This document shows, one piece after another, positions 24,393 to 36,520 of a DNA stretch of 64,000 nucleotides (the stretch's first letter is position 1; each line of letters begins with the position of its first letter). The notes under the pieces are model-generated. The model did no database searches. It was not told the DNA's origin and worked only from the letters and a program-made list of their open reading frames with translations. The DNA comes from an uncultured Lachnospiraceae bacterium (lineage in GTDB: Bacteria; Bacillota; Clostridia; Lachnospirales; Lachnospiraceae). Made by a program: the position numbers and the translations under genes. The stretch spans positions 146,464 through 210,463 of the forward strand of contig CATOPL010000004.1 in NCBI GenBank assembly GCA_951802115.1. Direction: 5' to 3'.

Positions 24393-27300
24393 CCTCCAAT
24401 TCTCGACCTCATATGGAGGTCGATGAGAATCTCGCGGATGAAAAAACTGGCTGAAAGCCTTTCAATTCACGACCTCACACGGAGATCGACTAAGGTAAAC
24501 CTTATGCTATACTCATATCAAGTTCTTTCAACTCACGACCTCACGCAGAGGTCGACTTTCCGTTCTTTTCGGAGAGGATGCTGCACCGGAGAATTTCAAC
24601 TCACGACCTCACGCAGAGGTCGACTTTTCAGCAATAATTTTTTAATTTTGAACGTCTCATTTCAACTCACGACCTCACGCAGAGGTCGACTCTGCCATAT
24701 CAATCACTCCCCTTATTAATGACAAATTTCAACTCACGACCTCACGCAGAGGTCGACGCGATCCGAACCTTATCGCCTGCCCTGAATGGAAAATTTCAAC
24801 TCACGACCTCACGCAGAGGTCGACTGTCCGAGGGGGTGTGATTTCTGCCACATTGAAGCATTTCAACTCACGACCTCACGCAGAGGTCGACGCTTTCCAA
24901 GCCTATAATATTCCCTTTCAATTCCATTTCAACTCACGACCTCACGCAGAGGTCGACCAAATCGGTCCGAATCGTCCGCCACAATCAATTCATTTCAACT
25001 CACGACCTCACGCAGAGGTCGACGGCAGAAGGCACTTCTATAGGATCGGACTCTGATCTTTCAATTCACGACCTCACACGGAGGTCGACAAGTTTTCGTG
25101 TAATATGGGCCATATTCCATCATCTTTCAATTCACGACCTCACACGGAGGTCGACCAAACCAGTCCGGTGTGATGTCCTGGTCAACCACCTTTCAATTCA
25201 CGACCTCACACGGAGGTCGACCTGGTAGAAGTAGGAAATGCGTCAGGTCTGGAGAGCTTTCAATTCACGACCTCACACGGAGGTCGACCTGAACTCTTCG
25301 TGTATGATTTCTGATAATGTCATCTTTCAATTCACGACCTCACACGGAGGTCGACCACGCAGGAATACGCGGAGGATGAAAGTAACTATCTTTCAATTCA
25401 CGACCTCACACGGAGGTCGACTGGATTCTGGGCGGATCTGTTTGAAAACTATAAGCTTTCAATTCACGACCTCACACGGAGGTCGACCTTAACACAAGGC
25501 GATCTGTCTCTTGTGGAATATCTTTCAATTCACGACCTCACACGGAGGTCGACTGGTTTGGGGGCGTCTGCGATACCTTAATTTTTTCTTTCAATTCACG
25601 ACCTCACACGGAGGTCGACTGGAGCAGGCAGCGGGCACTTGGATCGGCAAAAGTCTTTCAATTCACGACCTCACACGGAGGTCGACCTGGTGTGTTGTAA
25701 CGATTTTTCTGTATCAGATGCTTTCAATTCACGACCTCACACGGAGGTCGACCTGGTAGAAGTAGGAAATGCGTCAGGTCTGGAGAGCTTTCAATTCACG
25801 ACCTCACACGGAGGTCGACCATAGTGTCACCGTCCTTTTCTTATTTTACAATACCTTTCAATTCACGACCTCACACGGAGGTCGACAACAAACGTCTGCT
25901 TAAGTGGATGCCGGAAGATCTTTCAATTCACGACCTCACACGGAGGTCGACCTCTTTTGTGGATGATATCCGATACATCAAAATGCTTTCAATTCACGAC
26001 CTCACACGGAGGTCGACGTGTCTGCTGCCCTCTCGGAGCCGTCACCGGGCCCTTTCAATTCACGACCTCACGCAGAGGTCGACCGAATTTTAACTTGCAG
26101 TTAGTTTTATTCAACAACCTTTCAATTCACGACCTCACGCAGAGGTCGACAATAACACAGAAGCAATGGTAGAACTGAAAGAAACTTTCAATTCACGACC
26201 TCACGCAGAGGTCGACTGCCGCCGCCTGCCATGCCTGCTTGTCCTCTGGACTTTCAATTCACGACCTCACGCAGAGGTCGACCCAGATGGCTGTCTCTAT
26301 GGCCTGCACTCTGGTCTTTCAATTCACGACCTCACGCAGAGGTCGACTCAATCAGTCAATCAATCAAAAGAATAATGAGTTCTTTCAATTCACGACCTCA
26401 CGCAGAGGTCGACTTCTTTTTAAACCTGATAGAAATACCGTTAGATTCTTTCAATTCACGACCTCACGCAGAGGTCGACATTATGTCCACATGTCCATGC
26501 CTGCCCTGATTTCCTTTCAATTCACGACCTCACGCAGAGGTCGACTATGCGCCATGTAGATAAACATATTTATTTTTTCTCTTTCAATTCACGACCTCAC
26601 GCAGAGGTCGACTGAGTGTTGATCCGCTGAATGTATCCGGCGAAAGCCTTTCAATTCACGACCTCACGCAGAGGTCGACTGACTTTGTGGTATGCAAAGT
26701 CGCACTCGTTGATCTTTCAATTCACGACCTCACGCAGAGGTCGACTCTGCAAGCAGTCTGGAAGGAAACGAGATACAGACTTTCAATTCACGACCTCACG
26801 CAGAGGTCGACTCTGCAAGCAGTCTGGAAGGAAACGAGATACAGACTTTCAATTCACGACCTCACGCAGAGGTCGACCGACTGGCTGGCAGTGCAGTCCC
26901 CGAAGATTTTTCTTTCAATTCACGACCTCACGCAGAGGTCGACCAGGAATCGGTTAATATTCTGGGCGCTGAATACCCTTTCAATTCACGACCTCACGCA
27001 GAGGTCGACTATATCATTGGTGTACCATTTTTCGGTATATCTATCTCTTTCAATTCACGACCTCACGCAGAGGTCGACTAGAAGAAAACGGAGGAAATCA
27101 TCATGCAATATCTTTCAATTCACGACCTCACGCAGAGGTCGACACTGATCTGCTCGTCGGTTAATCCCTGTGCTTTTCTTTCAATTCACGACCTCACGCA
27201 GAGGTCGACTTGTTTCTTCGATTATAAATATCATCGGATCAATAACTTTCAATTCACGACCTCACGCAGAGGTCGACAAATACCTCAGCTTCTTTGGTTG

Positions 27301-30300
27301 GTTTGTTTTCCCTTTCAATTCACGACCTCACGCAGAGGTCGACTACAGAAAATGCAGGAAAGAAAGATGCGGAAAGCCTTTCAATTCACGACCTCACGCA
27401 GAGGTCGACCTCCGATAGGCCAAAGGCATCTGCCGCCGATCTTGCACTTTCAATTCACGACCTCACGCAGAGGTCGACCTTTTCCCGGAAGAATATTAGA
27501 CAGGAGAAAAGAACTTTCAATTCACGACCTCACGCAGAGGTCGACTATCAGGCGTGCGCAAAATCAGCAGCGCAAAAATCTTTCAATTCACGACCTCACG
27601 CAGAGGTCGACTTCTCCGCGCGGAGTAGAAAAATATTCAGGGTTGACTTTCAATTCACGACCTCACGCAGAGGTCGACTCATAACCAGAATACTATCGCA
27701 ATCCCATGTATCTTTCAATTCACGACCTCACGCAGAGGTCGACAAATATCCTTTGTCGTGACATTGTTTGCAGTCACCTTTCAATTCACGACCTCACGCA
27801 GAGGTCGACATATGCACGAAAAGGTGTGCAACCTGTCCGGAATCTTTCAATTCACGACCTCACGCAGAGGTCGACAAAAGGTCAGTGACAACCTAGCCGT
27901 CGAAAAGATCTTTCAATTCACGACCTCACGCAGAGGTCGACAGGACAGGGCAGCGACACACACGCTTTTAATGACCTTTCAATTCACGACCTCACGCAGA
28001 GGTCGACGTCAGTTTCCCTCCGGTCAGATTATCGACGAAAGTCTTTCAATTCACGACCTCACGCAGAGGTCGACTGTGAATCAGACAATATCCTTTGACC
28101 ATTGAGAGGCTTTCAATTCACGACCTCACGCAGAGGTCGACGAAGCACCCACATCACAACCGTATAGAGCTTATCCTTTCAATTCACGACCTCACGCAGA
28201 GGTCGACCAGAACGAGACTTGACTGGATATAACACATCAATCCTTTCAATTCACGACCTCACGCAGAGGTCGACGTTTTGAAGGTACATGATAAAATAAC
28301 CCGCTAACACTTTCAATTCACGACCTCACGCAGAGGTCGACAATAAGAGTGCCAAAAGGAAAACGGGACGAATTCTTTCAATTCACGACCTCACGCAGAG
28401 GTCGACCACCGTCGGCATCCCGGTACCCGTGGCATTTCCCTTTCAATTCACGACCTCACGCAGAGGTCGACACCTGCTCTCTAAGAGGTTTCGCCATCCG
28501 CATATCTTTCAATTCACGACCTCACGCAGAGGTCGACCGATAAATGATGCGGCGGACGGGTCAACAATGATCTTTCAATTCACGACCTCACGCAGAGGTC
28601 GACGTTCCTTGCTGCTGAAGAAATGATAGGAAGAGCAACTTTCAATTCACGACCTCACGCAGAGGTCGACCAGTCTCGGCAGGAGATACGGGCAAGAGAG
28701 ATTGTCTTTCAATTCACGACCTCACGCAGAGGTCGACGAAGCTGGTGAGCATATCGGAGGCTGAAACGGATCTTTCAATTCACGACCTCACGCAGAGGTC
28801 GACGCATCAGGAAAAGACGATGAAATTGTTCCATGAGCTTTCAATTCACGACCTCACGCAGAGGTCGACAACATGACAAACATAAAAAATACAATATACA
28901 CCCTTTCAATTCACGACCTCACGCAGAGGTCGACAAGATGAATGCGTACTAGAAACTCTAGAAATTGTCTTTCAATTCACGACCTCACGCAGAGGTCGAC
29001 CCGCCATATACATCCGAAGCAGTACCAATCATACTTTCAATTCACGACCTCACGCAGAGGTCGACCTTATCCAACCCGATCTTGACGATGCAGTAAAAGC
29101 TTTCAATTCACGACCTCACGCAGAGGTCGACACTCCCTGTATACTTTCCAACTGGCTATTATCGTCCTTTCAATTCACGACCTCACGCAGAGGTCGACGA
29201 ATAACGGAGGGTGTAATTGCAACAGAAGAGCCTTTCAATTCACGACCTCACGCAGAGGTCGACCGGTGCAGATGGTCGCTGCCGTGGAGCAGAAGGAACT
29301 TTCAATTCACGACCTCACGCAGAGGTCGACCAGGCACCACCATGCCGAGTACGGAAGAAAGGACTTTCAATTCACGACCTCACGCAGAGGTCGACCGGGC
29401 GTTTGTAATTCTCTGGCAGATAATCAACCCCTTTCAATTCACGACCTCACGCAGAGGTCGACTCCATCCGCCTGATCTCTTCCACGCAGTCGTCATCTTT
29501 CAATTCACGACCTCACGCAGAGGTCGACAGTGTCGATCCGCTGAATGTATCCGGCGAAAGCCTTTCAATTCACGACCTCACGCAGAGGTCGACTTGTTCC
29601 TTGCTGCTGAAGAAATGATAGGAAGAGCAACTTTCAATTCACGACCTCACGCAGAGGTCGACTACCGCAGCAGTCTTTTCCTCTTCTGCCTGCCGTCTTT
29701 CAATTCACGACCTCACGCAGAGGTCGACGACAGGGACTCATTAACCTGTTCACCCCAATCATCTTTCAATTCACGACCTCACGCAGAGGTCGACGACAGA
29801 AAGTCCTTGAGGTGATAAGAAAGATGGGTCTTTCAATTCACGACCTCACGCAGAGGTCGACGGCACTTTTTCGAGAGCGTTGACCACGGCGTATTGCTTT
29901 CAATTCACGACCTCACGCAGAGGTCGACAAAAAAACTTGCAACTTACGAAGATGCCCAAGAACTTTCAATTCACGACCTCACGCAGAGGTCGACGATAAT
30001 GTCTATGATCACCGGCTCCGTCTGGAGGCTTTCAATTCACGACCTCACGCAGAGGTCGACAGGAAGCTTTAGGATTTGGCAGGGGTTATATAAGCTTTCA
30101 ATTCACGACCTCACGCAGAGGTCGACAGACCAGCACAAAGTTAGTTTGCCGCGAAATGTCCTTTCAATTCACGACCTCACGCAGAGGTCGACATGAAAGA
30201 GCAGCCTTGCGAAAAGTGGGCAAAACTTTCAATTCACGACCTCACGCAGAGGTCGACAATGTGTCACCACTTCCCCGCCCCGCCCATGATCTTTCAATTC

Positions 30301-33300
30301 ACGACCTCACGCAGAGGTCGACTAGGATGGCGTGACATGATACCTTGTAACAATATCTTTCAATTCACGACCTCACGCAGAGGTCGACCTTCTGGGGCAG
30401 TTTCCCGGTTCAAAATGATACAACTTTCAATTCACGACCTCACGCAGAGGTCGACAGAGTTACAGCATTGAAGTGTACGACGAAACTGTCTTTCAATTCA
30501 CGACCTCACGCAGAGGTCGACCAGTCCAGACCCATCTCAAGGGCTCGCTCAGAATCCTTTCAATTCACGACCTCACGCAGAGGTCGACAAAAGGTGGGAT
30601 TATATGCCATTTGAAACAAATCCTTTCAATTCACGACCTCACGCAGAGGTCGACTGTATGCGGCGGCAGGGGATGCGGCGGCAACGAATCTTTCAATTCA
30701 CGACCTCACGCAGAGGTCGACCCCGGCGCAGGTGCAGATGCAGCTTGCGGAGTATCTTTCAATTCACGACCTCACGCAGAGGTCGACCAGGCAACGGGGC
30801 GGTGTTCGGTGGATGGTTCTCTTTCAATTCACGACCTCACGCAGAGGTCGACGCTGATTCAGTTTTTCGTTTACGCACTTCTTGACTTTCAATTCACGAC
30901 CTCACGCAGAGGTCGACATGTCGCTGTACCGGGAGACGCTTTTGATGCTATCTTTCAATTCACGACCTCACGCAGAGGTCGACCATTTGATCACCTCCCG
31001 GATCATAATAACACATGCCTTTCAATTCACGACCTCACGCAGAGGTCGACTGCGTATCCGCTGCCACATCCGCATCCCTGCGGGCTTTCAATTCACGACC
31101 TCACGCAGAGGTCGACGAATTTCTGTAAACTGGTGCATATCCTCTATTTTCTTTCAATTCACGACCTCACGCAGAGGTCGACCATGTGGCATAGGCTGGT
31201 ACTACAAGCCTATAAAGCTTTCAATTCACGACCTCACGCAGAGGTCGACTGTAAATGTGATTGTGGTGAGATAGTATCTGTTACTTTCAATTCACGACCT
31301 CACGCAGAGGTCGACAAGTAGTCGCATCCGCAAAAGAAAGAGCAGAATCTTTCAATTCACGACCTCACGCAGAGGTCGACCGGACCACAAAAGACCATGA
31401 TACCCTCTGGATTACTTTCAATTCACGACCTCACGCAGAGGTCGACCTGTTCTTGGAAGTTCTGCGGGTTCTGGTAGTGCCTTTCAATTCACGACCTCAC
31501 GCAGAGGTCGACTATATCGTTTACCGATTGGTACGTGGAATGATGGTCTTTCAATTCACGACCTCACGCAGAGGTCGACAGGGGTTGTCTAATGGCGAAC
31601 AAATTTGAAAAACTTTCAATTCACGACCTCACGCAGAGGTCGACAATAGACCATCATCAATTTCCATAAACCATCCATCTTTCAATTCACGACCTCACGC
31701 AGAGGTCGACATGCGGATGGCGAAACCTCTTAGAGAGCAGGTCCTTTCAATTCACGACCTCACGCAGAGGTCGACTAGCCCCATTTTGAGCATTTGTCAA
31801 TAGGTTTTTCTTTCAATTCACGACCTCACGCAGAGGTCGACAAGGAATTACCTCTTAGAGGATATGATGGACGTATCTTTCAATTCACGACCTCACGCAG
31901 AGGTCGACCGACTAGTGCATACAAAAAACTTATGAATAAGTTTCTTTCAATTCACGACCTCACGCAGAGGTCGACCCCGCCGGCCTTTTGCGGACGGGTC
32001 CTTGGATGTCTTTCAATTCACGACCTCACGCAGAGGTCGACGAACTGGCAACACTGGAAGAAGAAACGGAAAGTGCTTTCAATTCACGACCTCACGCAGA
32101 GGTCGACAATAGCGTTTGTCACAATGACAACGTCTGGAACCTTTCAATTCACGACCTCACGCAGAGGTCGACCATCTTATCAGCTCCTTGATGGTTTCAC
32201 AGCTATCTTTCAATTCACGACCTCACGCAGAGGTCGACGATTGCATAATCTTCTTTTACATCTTCCATAATCATCTTTCAATTCACGACCTCACGCAGAG
32301 GTCGACGCCAGAAATGTATTGATTGCCTTTATGACAGGGGTCTTTCAATTCACGACCTCACGCAGAGGTCGACACGAAAATACGGAGAACACATCCGCAA
32401 ATGTCACCTTTCAATTCACGACCTCACGCAGAGGTCGACCATCCGCAGAAAGCGAACAGGAAAAGGATAATCACTTTCAATTCACGACCTCACGCAGAGG
32501 TCGACTTCAACCAGATATTCCCGGTTTTCGTGTATCAGATCTTTCAATTCACGACCTCACGCAGAGGTCGACCCCCGGCGACTTTGGTTTGAATGACTTA
32601 TACAGACTTTCAATTCACGACCTCACGCAGAGGTCGACCTTTGCGGCGTCCATTAGCGCGTTTGGATCACATCTTTCAATTCACGACCTCACGCAGAGGT
32701 CGACAATGTTGGAAACCAGATCCGAAGAATAGCGAAACCTTTCAATTCACGACCTCACGCAGAGGTCGACCACCAGTCGGACACGATATCGCCGTAAAAA
32801 TACCTTTCAATTCACGACCTCACGCAGAGGTCGACTTACGTTTGTCTGGAACCATGAACCGATATTCTTCTTTCAATTCACGACCTCACGCAGAGGTCGA
32901 CTCACTTGTGGAAATACTACCGGGAACACGGTTCCTTTCAATTCACGACCTCACGCAGAGGTCGACACATTTTCATAAAACGAATTCCATTCCGCTTCGG
33001 TCTTTCAATTCACGACCTCACGCAGAGGTCGACTTTTTCCATGCTTTCATTCTCCCTTCTGTTCTAACTTTCAATTCACGACCTCACGCAGAGGTCGACC
33101 GTCCGTGATATTTTTCTTCGACCAAAAGAAAGTCTTTCAATTCACGACCTCACGCAGAGGTCGACATCTTTTTTGTCATAGTCCCACCGGAACCGGAATC
33201 TTTCAATTCACGACCTCACGCAGAGGTCGACGGTATTATCTCCGGTTCCGCTGTCCTGCCAGTCATCTTTCAATTCACGACCTCACGCAGAGGTCGACAA

Positions 33301-35021
33301 TTTATCCATATTCCGCATTGTGCGGTATGAATCCTTTCAATTCACGACCTCACGCAGAGGTCGACCTATTTTCTGTTCATTCATGGTTTGATTCCTTTTC
33401 CTTTCAATTCACGACCTCACGCAGAGGTCGACCCTGCTGCCCCGGCGTCCAGTCTTTCACGGGCGATCTTTCAATTCACGACCTCACGCAGAGGTCGACT
33501 TCCGGCTGTTCGTCGTATTCCTCCGCCCATATGACTTTCAATTCACGACCTCACGCAGAGGTCGACATCCACCTCTACAAAAGCACGTTTAACCATATTA
33601 TCTTTCAATTCACGACCTCACGCAGAGGTCGACACATTGCAATTATACCACGACAGCAGGAGAGGGGGCTTTCAATTCACGACCTCACGCAGAGGTCGAC
33701 GGAAGTCGAGGGCGTGGCAACGCTGATCCTGAATCTTTCAATTCACGACCTCACGCAGAGGTCGACTGGAATTGAACGCGATCTTTTTCACGGACGTGTT
33801 CTTTCAATTCACGACCTCACGCAGAGGTCGACTGGCGGACTGCCTGTCTAATAATTTGAATGGAATACTTTCAATTCACGACCTCACGCAGAGGTCGACC
33901 CGCCCGCGTATTCTTCCACGCTTGCGACTGATCTTTCAATTCACGACCTCACGCAGAGGTCGACCTTTCGATCAGTTCCGGGATCATCATCATTTCGTCT
34001 TTCAATTCACGACCTCACGCAGAGGTCGACACGCCTTGACGTCGAATTCTGTTTCCGATCTGAATCTTTCAATTCACGACCTCACGCAGAGGTCGACCGA
34101 AGATCACACTACACTGTTATTAAGCGGAATTCTTTCAATTCACGACCTCACGCAGAGGTCGACGGCTTTACTCTTGTTAAATCCTGCCCCTTTCAGTCTT
34201 TCAATTCACGACCTCACGCAGAGGTCGACCGCAGCACTGGCGGCGGGGTTCGTTTATCTGTATACTTTCAATTCACGACCTCACGCAGAGGTCGACATGA
34301 TGATCCCGGAACTGATCGAAAGCAGGATCCTTTCAATTCACGACCTCACGCAGAGGTCGACCGGCTTTGTTTGCTTGTAATAATAGGCGTTTTCTCCTTT
34401 CAATTCACGACCTCACGCAGAGGTCGACTTCCCCGGACGCCGCCGGATCCGCATATTGAAATCTTTCAATTCACGACCTCACGCAGAGGTCGACAGCGGC
34501 GGAAGATTATATTTGAAACATATCAGGGACTTTCAATTCACGACCTCACGCAGAGGTCGACGATCCATTTAGTGATCGAAAAGGGAGGGAACGCCTTTCA
34601 ATTCACGACCTCACGCAGAGGTCGACCAGGTAATCGACGCCCTGATCCGCGTCATAGATCTTTCAATTCACGACCTCACGCAGAGGTCGACATTTCCGCG
34701 ACGCTTTCCGTCGTCTCGATGTTGAACTTTCAATTCACGACCTCACGCAGAGGTCGACAACTGGCGGATATATATATCGCCGCCGGAACAGTCTTTCAAT
34801 TCACGACCTCACGCAGAGGTCGACAAACGGCGCGAATTTCGCCCGGCGCAAGTTTAATCTTTCAATTCACGACCTCACGCAGAGGTCGACGACATATATC
34901 GGGGCGATCGTGAACGGAATCATCTTTCAATTCACGACCTCACGCAGAGGTCGACTCAACCAGATATTCCCGGTTTTCGTGTATCAGATCTTTCAATTCA
35001 CGACCTCACGCAGAGGTCGAC
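24393..35021 (-). CRISPR. Type I-C CRISPR array, about 161 repeats of 32 bp
   Basis: By hand count there are 161 repeats and 160 spacers (33-37 bases). Repeats are 32 bases; on the transcribed minus strand each has arms CGACCTC / GAGGTCG around a five-base loop and ends in GAATTGAAAG, the type I-C pattern. Orientation follows from the repeat end, from cas2 on the same strand, and from the degenerate repeat at 24393-24424. Repeat types from the leader outward are A (loop TGCGT) for 136 units, B (loop CGTGT; 25058-26017) for 15, C (loop TGCGT but GAGTTGAAA end; 24525-25023) for 8, one B-like with an arm mutation (24459-24490), and the degenerate copy. Many plus-strand reading frames across it (FNSRPHAEVD and similar) are translations of the repeats, not genes. 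Confidence 0.99.
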
Positions 35022-35142
35022 ATCAATATTTCACATATTTTATGCAAAATTTTGATCTTATTTCTTATATTTTTCACAAAAACCACTTTAAATAAAGTTC
35101 AAAAATATTAATGTTACTTCATTTTTACTAAAATAAACTGCT
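35022..35142 (-). promoter_or_regulatory. CRISPR leader
   Basis: A very AT-rich 121-base stretch lies between the last intact repeat and the terminator after cas2. It is the only non-coding DNA on the cas side of the array, where type I-C leaders lie. It should hold the array promoter and the integration-guiding sequence; I see TTGAAC and AT-rich runs but no certain -35/-10 pair. Confidence 0.75.
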
Positions 35143-35191
35143 AAAAAAGGTGCGAATCTCCTGGCATTTCATGTGCACTTCACATTCGCAC
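35143..35191 (-). terminator. Terminator of the cas operon
   Basis: On the minus strand, GTGCGAAT starting at the cas2 stop codon pairs with ATTCGCAC 26 bases later and is followed by CTTTTTT. It separates cas transcription from the array, implying the array uses its own promoter in the leader. Confidence 0.65.
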
Positions 35192-35481
35192 TAAAAGATC
35201 AGCGGCTCTGTCACATCAAAACCCGGTTTGGCCCCCATGTGTTCTACTTTGTTCTTGTACTTATCGCCCAGATTATAGAACCGTAAACTGTCTTTTTTCT
35301 TGTCTATGATACCTTCCAGAATCGCTTTTATCTGCCGATACTGTACAGAATCCACCTGACATTCAAAAACAGAATTTTGGACTCTCTGGCCATAATTTAC
35401 GCATTGCTTTGCCACTTTCCTCAGCCGTGTTCGTCCGGCAGCGTCTTCTGTATTTACATCATATGTAATTAAAACAAGCAT
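35191..35481 (-). CDS. cas2: CRISPR-associated Cas2, type I-C
   Basis: 96 residues. It begins MLVLITYDVNTEDAAGRTRL with the ferredoxin-like first strand and conserved aspartate, continues with QRVQNSVFECQVDSVQYRQI, and ends with FDVTEPLIF, as in type I-C Cas2. It forms the bridging dimer of the Cas1-Cas2 integrase. It lies seven bases after cas1, with a GTAGGTGAG ribosome site overlapping the cas1 end. It is the last gene of the cas operon, next to the leader. Confidence 0.97.
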   Translation of the reverse strand: MLVLITYDVNTEDAAGRTRLRKVAKQCVNYGQRVQNSVFECQVDSVQYRQIKAILEGIIDKKKDSLRFYNLGDKYKNKVEHMGAKPGFDVTEPLIF

Positions 35482-35488
35482 CGCTCAC

Positions 35489-36520
35489 CTACTTCCAGAA
35501 AAACGGAGGATATTCATCCAGATCACCCCGCAGATATCTGGCCAGAAGCATTGCCTGCACATGAGGAACCATACCCCATTCTATTTTTTCATTCAGAAAG
35601 GGATGTCGGATAACTTCCTGTTTTCGTTCCTGCCATGATTTCAAAAATATTTTTCTGCCTGCATCATCCAGAATAACTGCGTCGCTTTCTTTCCTGACAA
35701 AATGTTTCTCTTTTATGATCCGTTTATTGATCATTGTTAAAACAAATCGATCAGCCATCACCCCTCTGAGCTCTTCCATCAGATCCAGTGCAAGTGAAAT
35801 CCGTCCCGGACGGTCTGTGTGATAAAACCCTACATACGCATCCAGTCCAACTGCTTCCAACGCTGCTCCGCACATTCCTGCCAGTAAACTGTATGAGAAG
35901 GAAAGCATGGCGTTCACCGGGTCCAGCGGAGGCCGTTTGTTCCGACCACGAAAATAAAATTCTTCTTTCTGCTGTAAGATTAAATCGTCAAAAACAGAAA
36001 AATATACGGATGCCGCTTCTCCTTCCAGTCCAAGAAGCCGGCCACTTGTTTCACATGTTCTTATGTTCTTCAGGCTTTGATATAAAATTTCTGATTTTGC
36101 CTTTATATTCTCCGCATCCAGCCTCAGAGAATAATCCCTTACAGCTCTTTCAAGAATCCATCTGGAATTATACACTTTCCCCAGAATAAAATTTCGTGCC
36201 AGTTTCAGACTTTCTTCCGCATTCTCGCTGACTCTGTACTGTTCTTTTCTCAGAGTGACATTCCCTTTTACTTTTCCGGTCACCCGGGCCAGAAAACGGC
36301 CGTTTCCGGACATAAATGTAAGTTCTATATTCCGCTCTGCGCAGGCTCCCATCAAAGCAGGACTCGCTCCAGTATAACCGAACGTCACGATCCCCTGAAG
36401 ATTATGCAGCGGCACACGTCCGATTTCCTCCTGCTTTTCAGATACAACGACATTTTCCCCCTCCAGAGAAAGATATCTGTTTTTTCCTGTGATATACAAT
36501 GTGTTTAACAATCTTTTCAT
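35489..36520 (-). CDS. cas1: CRISPR-associated Cas1 integrase, type I-C
   Basis: 343 residues from MKRLLNTLYITGKNRYLSLE. The metal-binding residues are visible: Glu166 (LLGLEGEAAS), His234 (GFYHTDRPGR) and Asp246 (SLALDLMEEL). It is the catalytic subunit for spacer integration. The start at 36518-36520 overlaps the cas4 stop as ATGA; a longer in-frame reading to 36616 would run into cas4 and is rejected. Full length and intact, consistent with the many recent-looking spacers at the leader end. Confidence 0.97.
   Translation of the reverse strand: MKRLLNTLYITGKNRYLSLEGENVVVSEKQEEIGRVPLHNLQGIVTFGYTGASPALMGACAERNIELTFMSGNGRFLARVTGKVKGNVTLRKEQYRVSENAEESLKLARNFILGKVYNSRWILERAVRDYSLRLDAENIKAKSEILYQSLKNIRTCETSGRLLGLEGEAASVYFSVFDDLILQQKEEFYFRGRNKRPPLDPVNAMLSFSYSLLAGMCGAALEAVGLDAYVGFYHTDRPGRISLALDLMEELRGVMADRFVLTMINKRIIKEKHFVRKESDAVILDDAGRKIFLKSWQERKQEVIRHPFLNEKIEWGMVPHVQAMLLARYLRGDLDEYPPFFWK

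Noticed and set aside
24423..35095. Dozens of plus-strand reading frames with repeating peptides such as FNSRPHAEVD, LSIHDLTQRST and FQFTTSRRGR
   Set aside because: They are the three translations of the CRISPR repeat joined through spacers without stop codons; no ribosome sites and no coherent protein between repeats.
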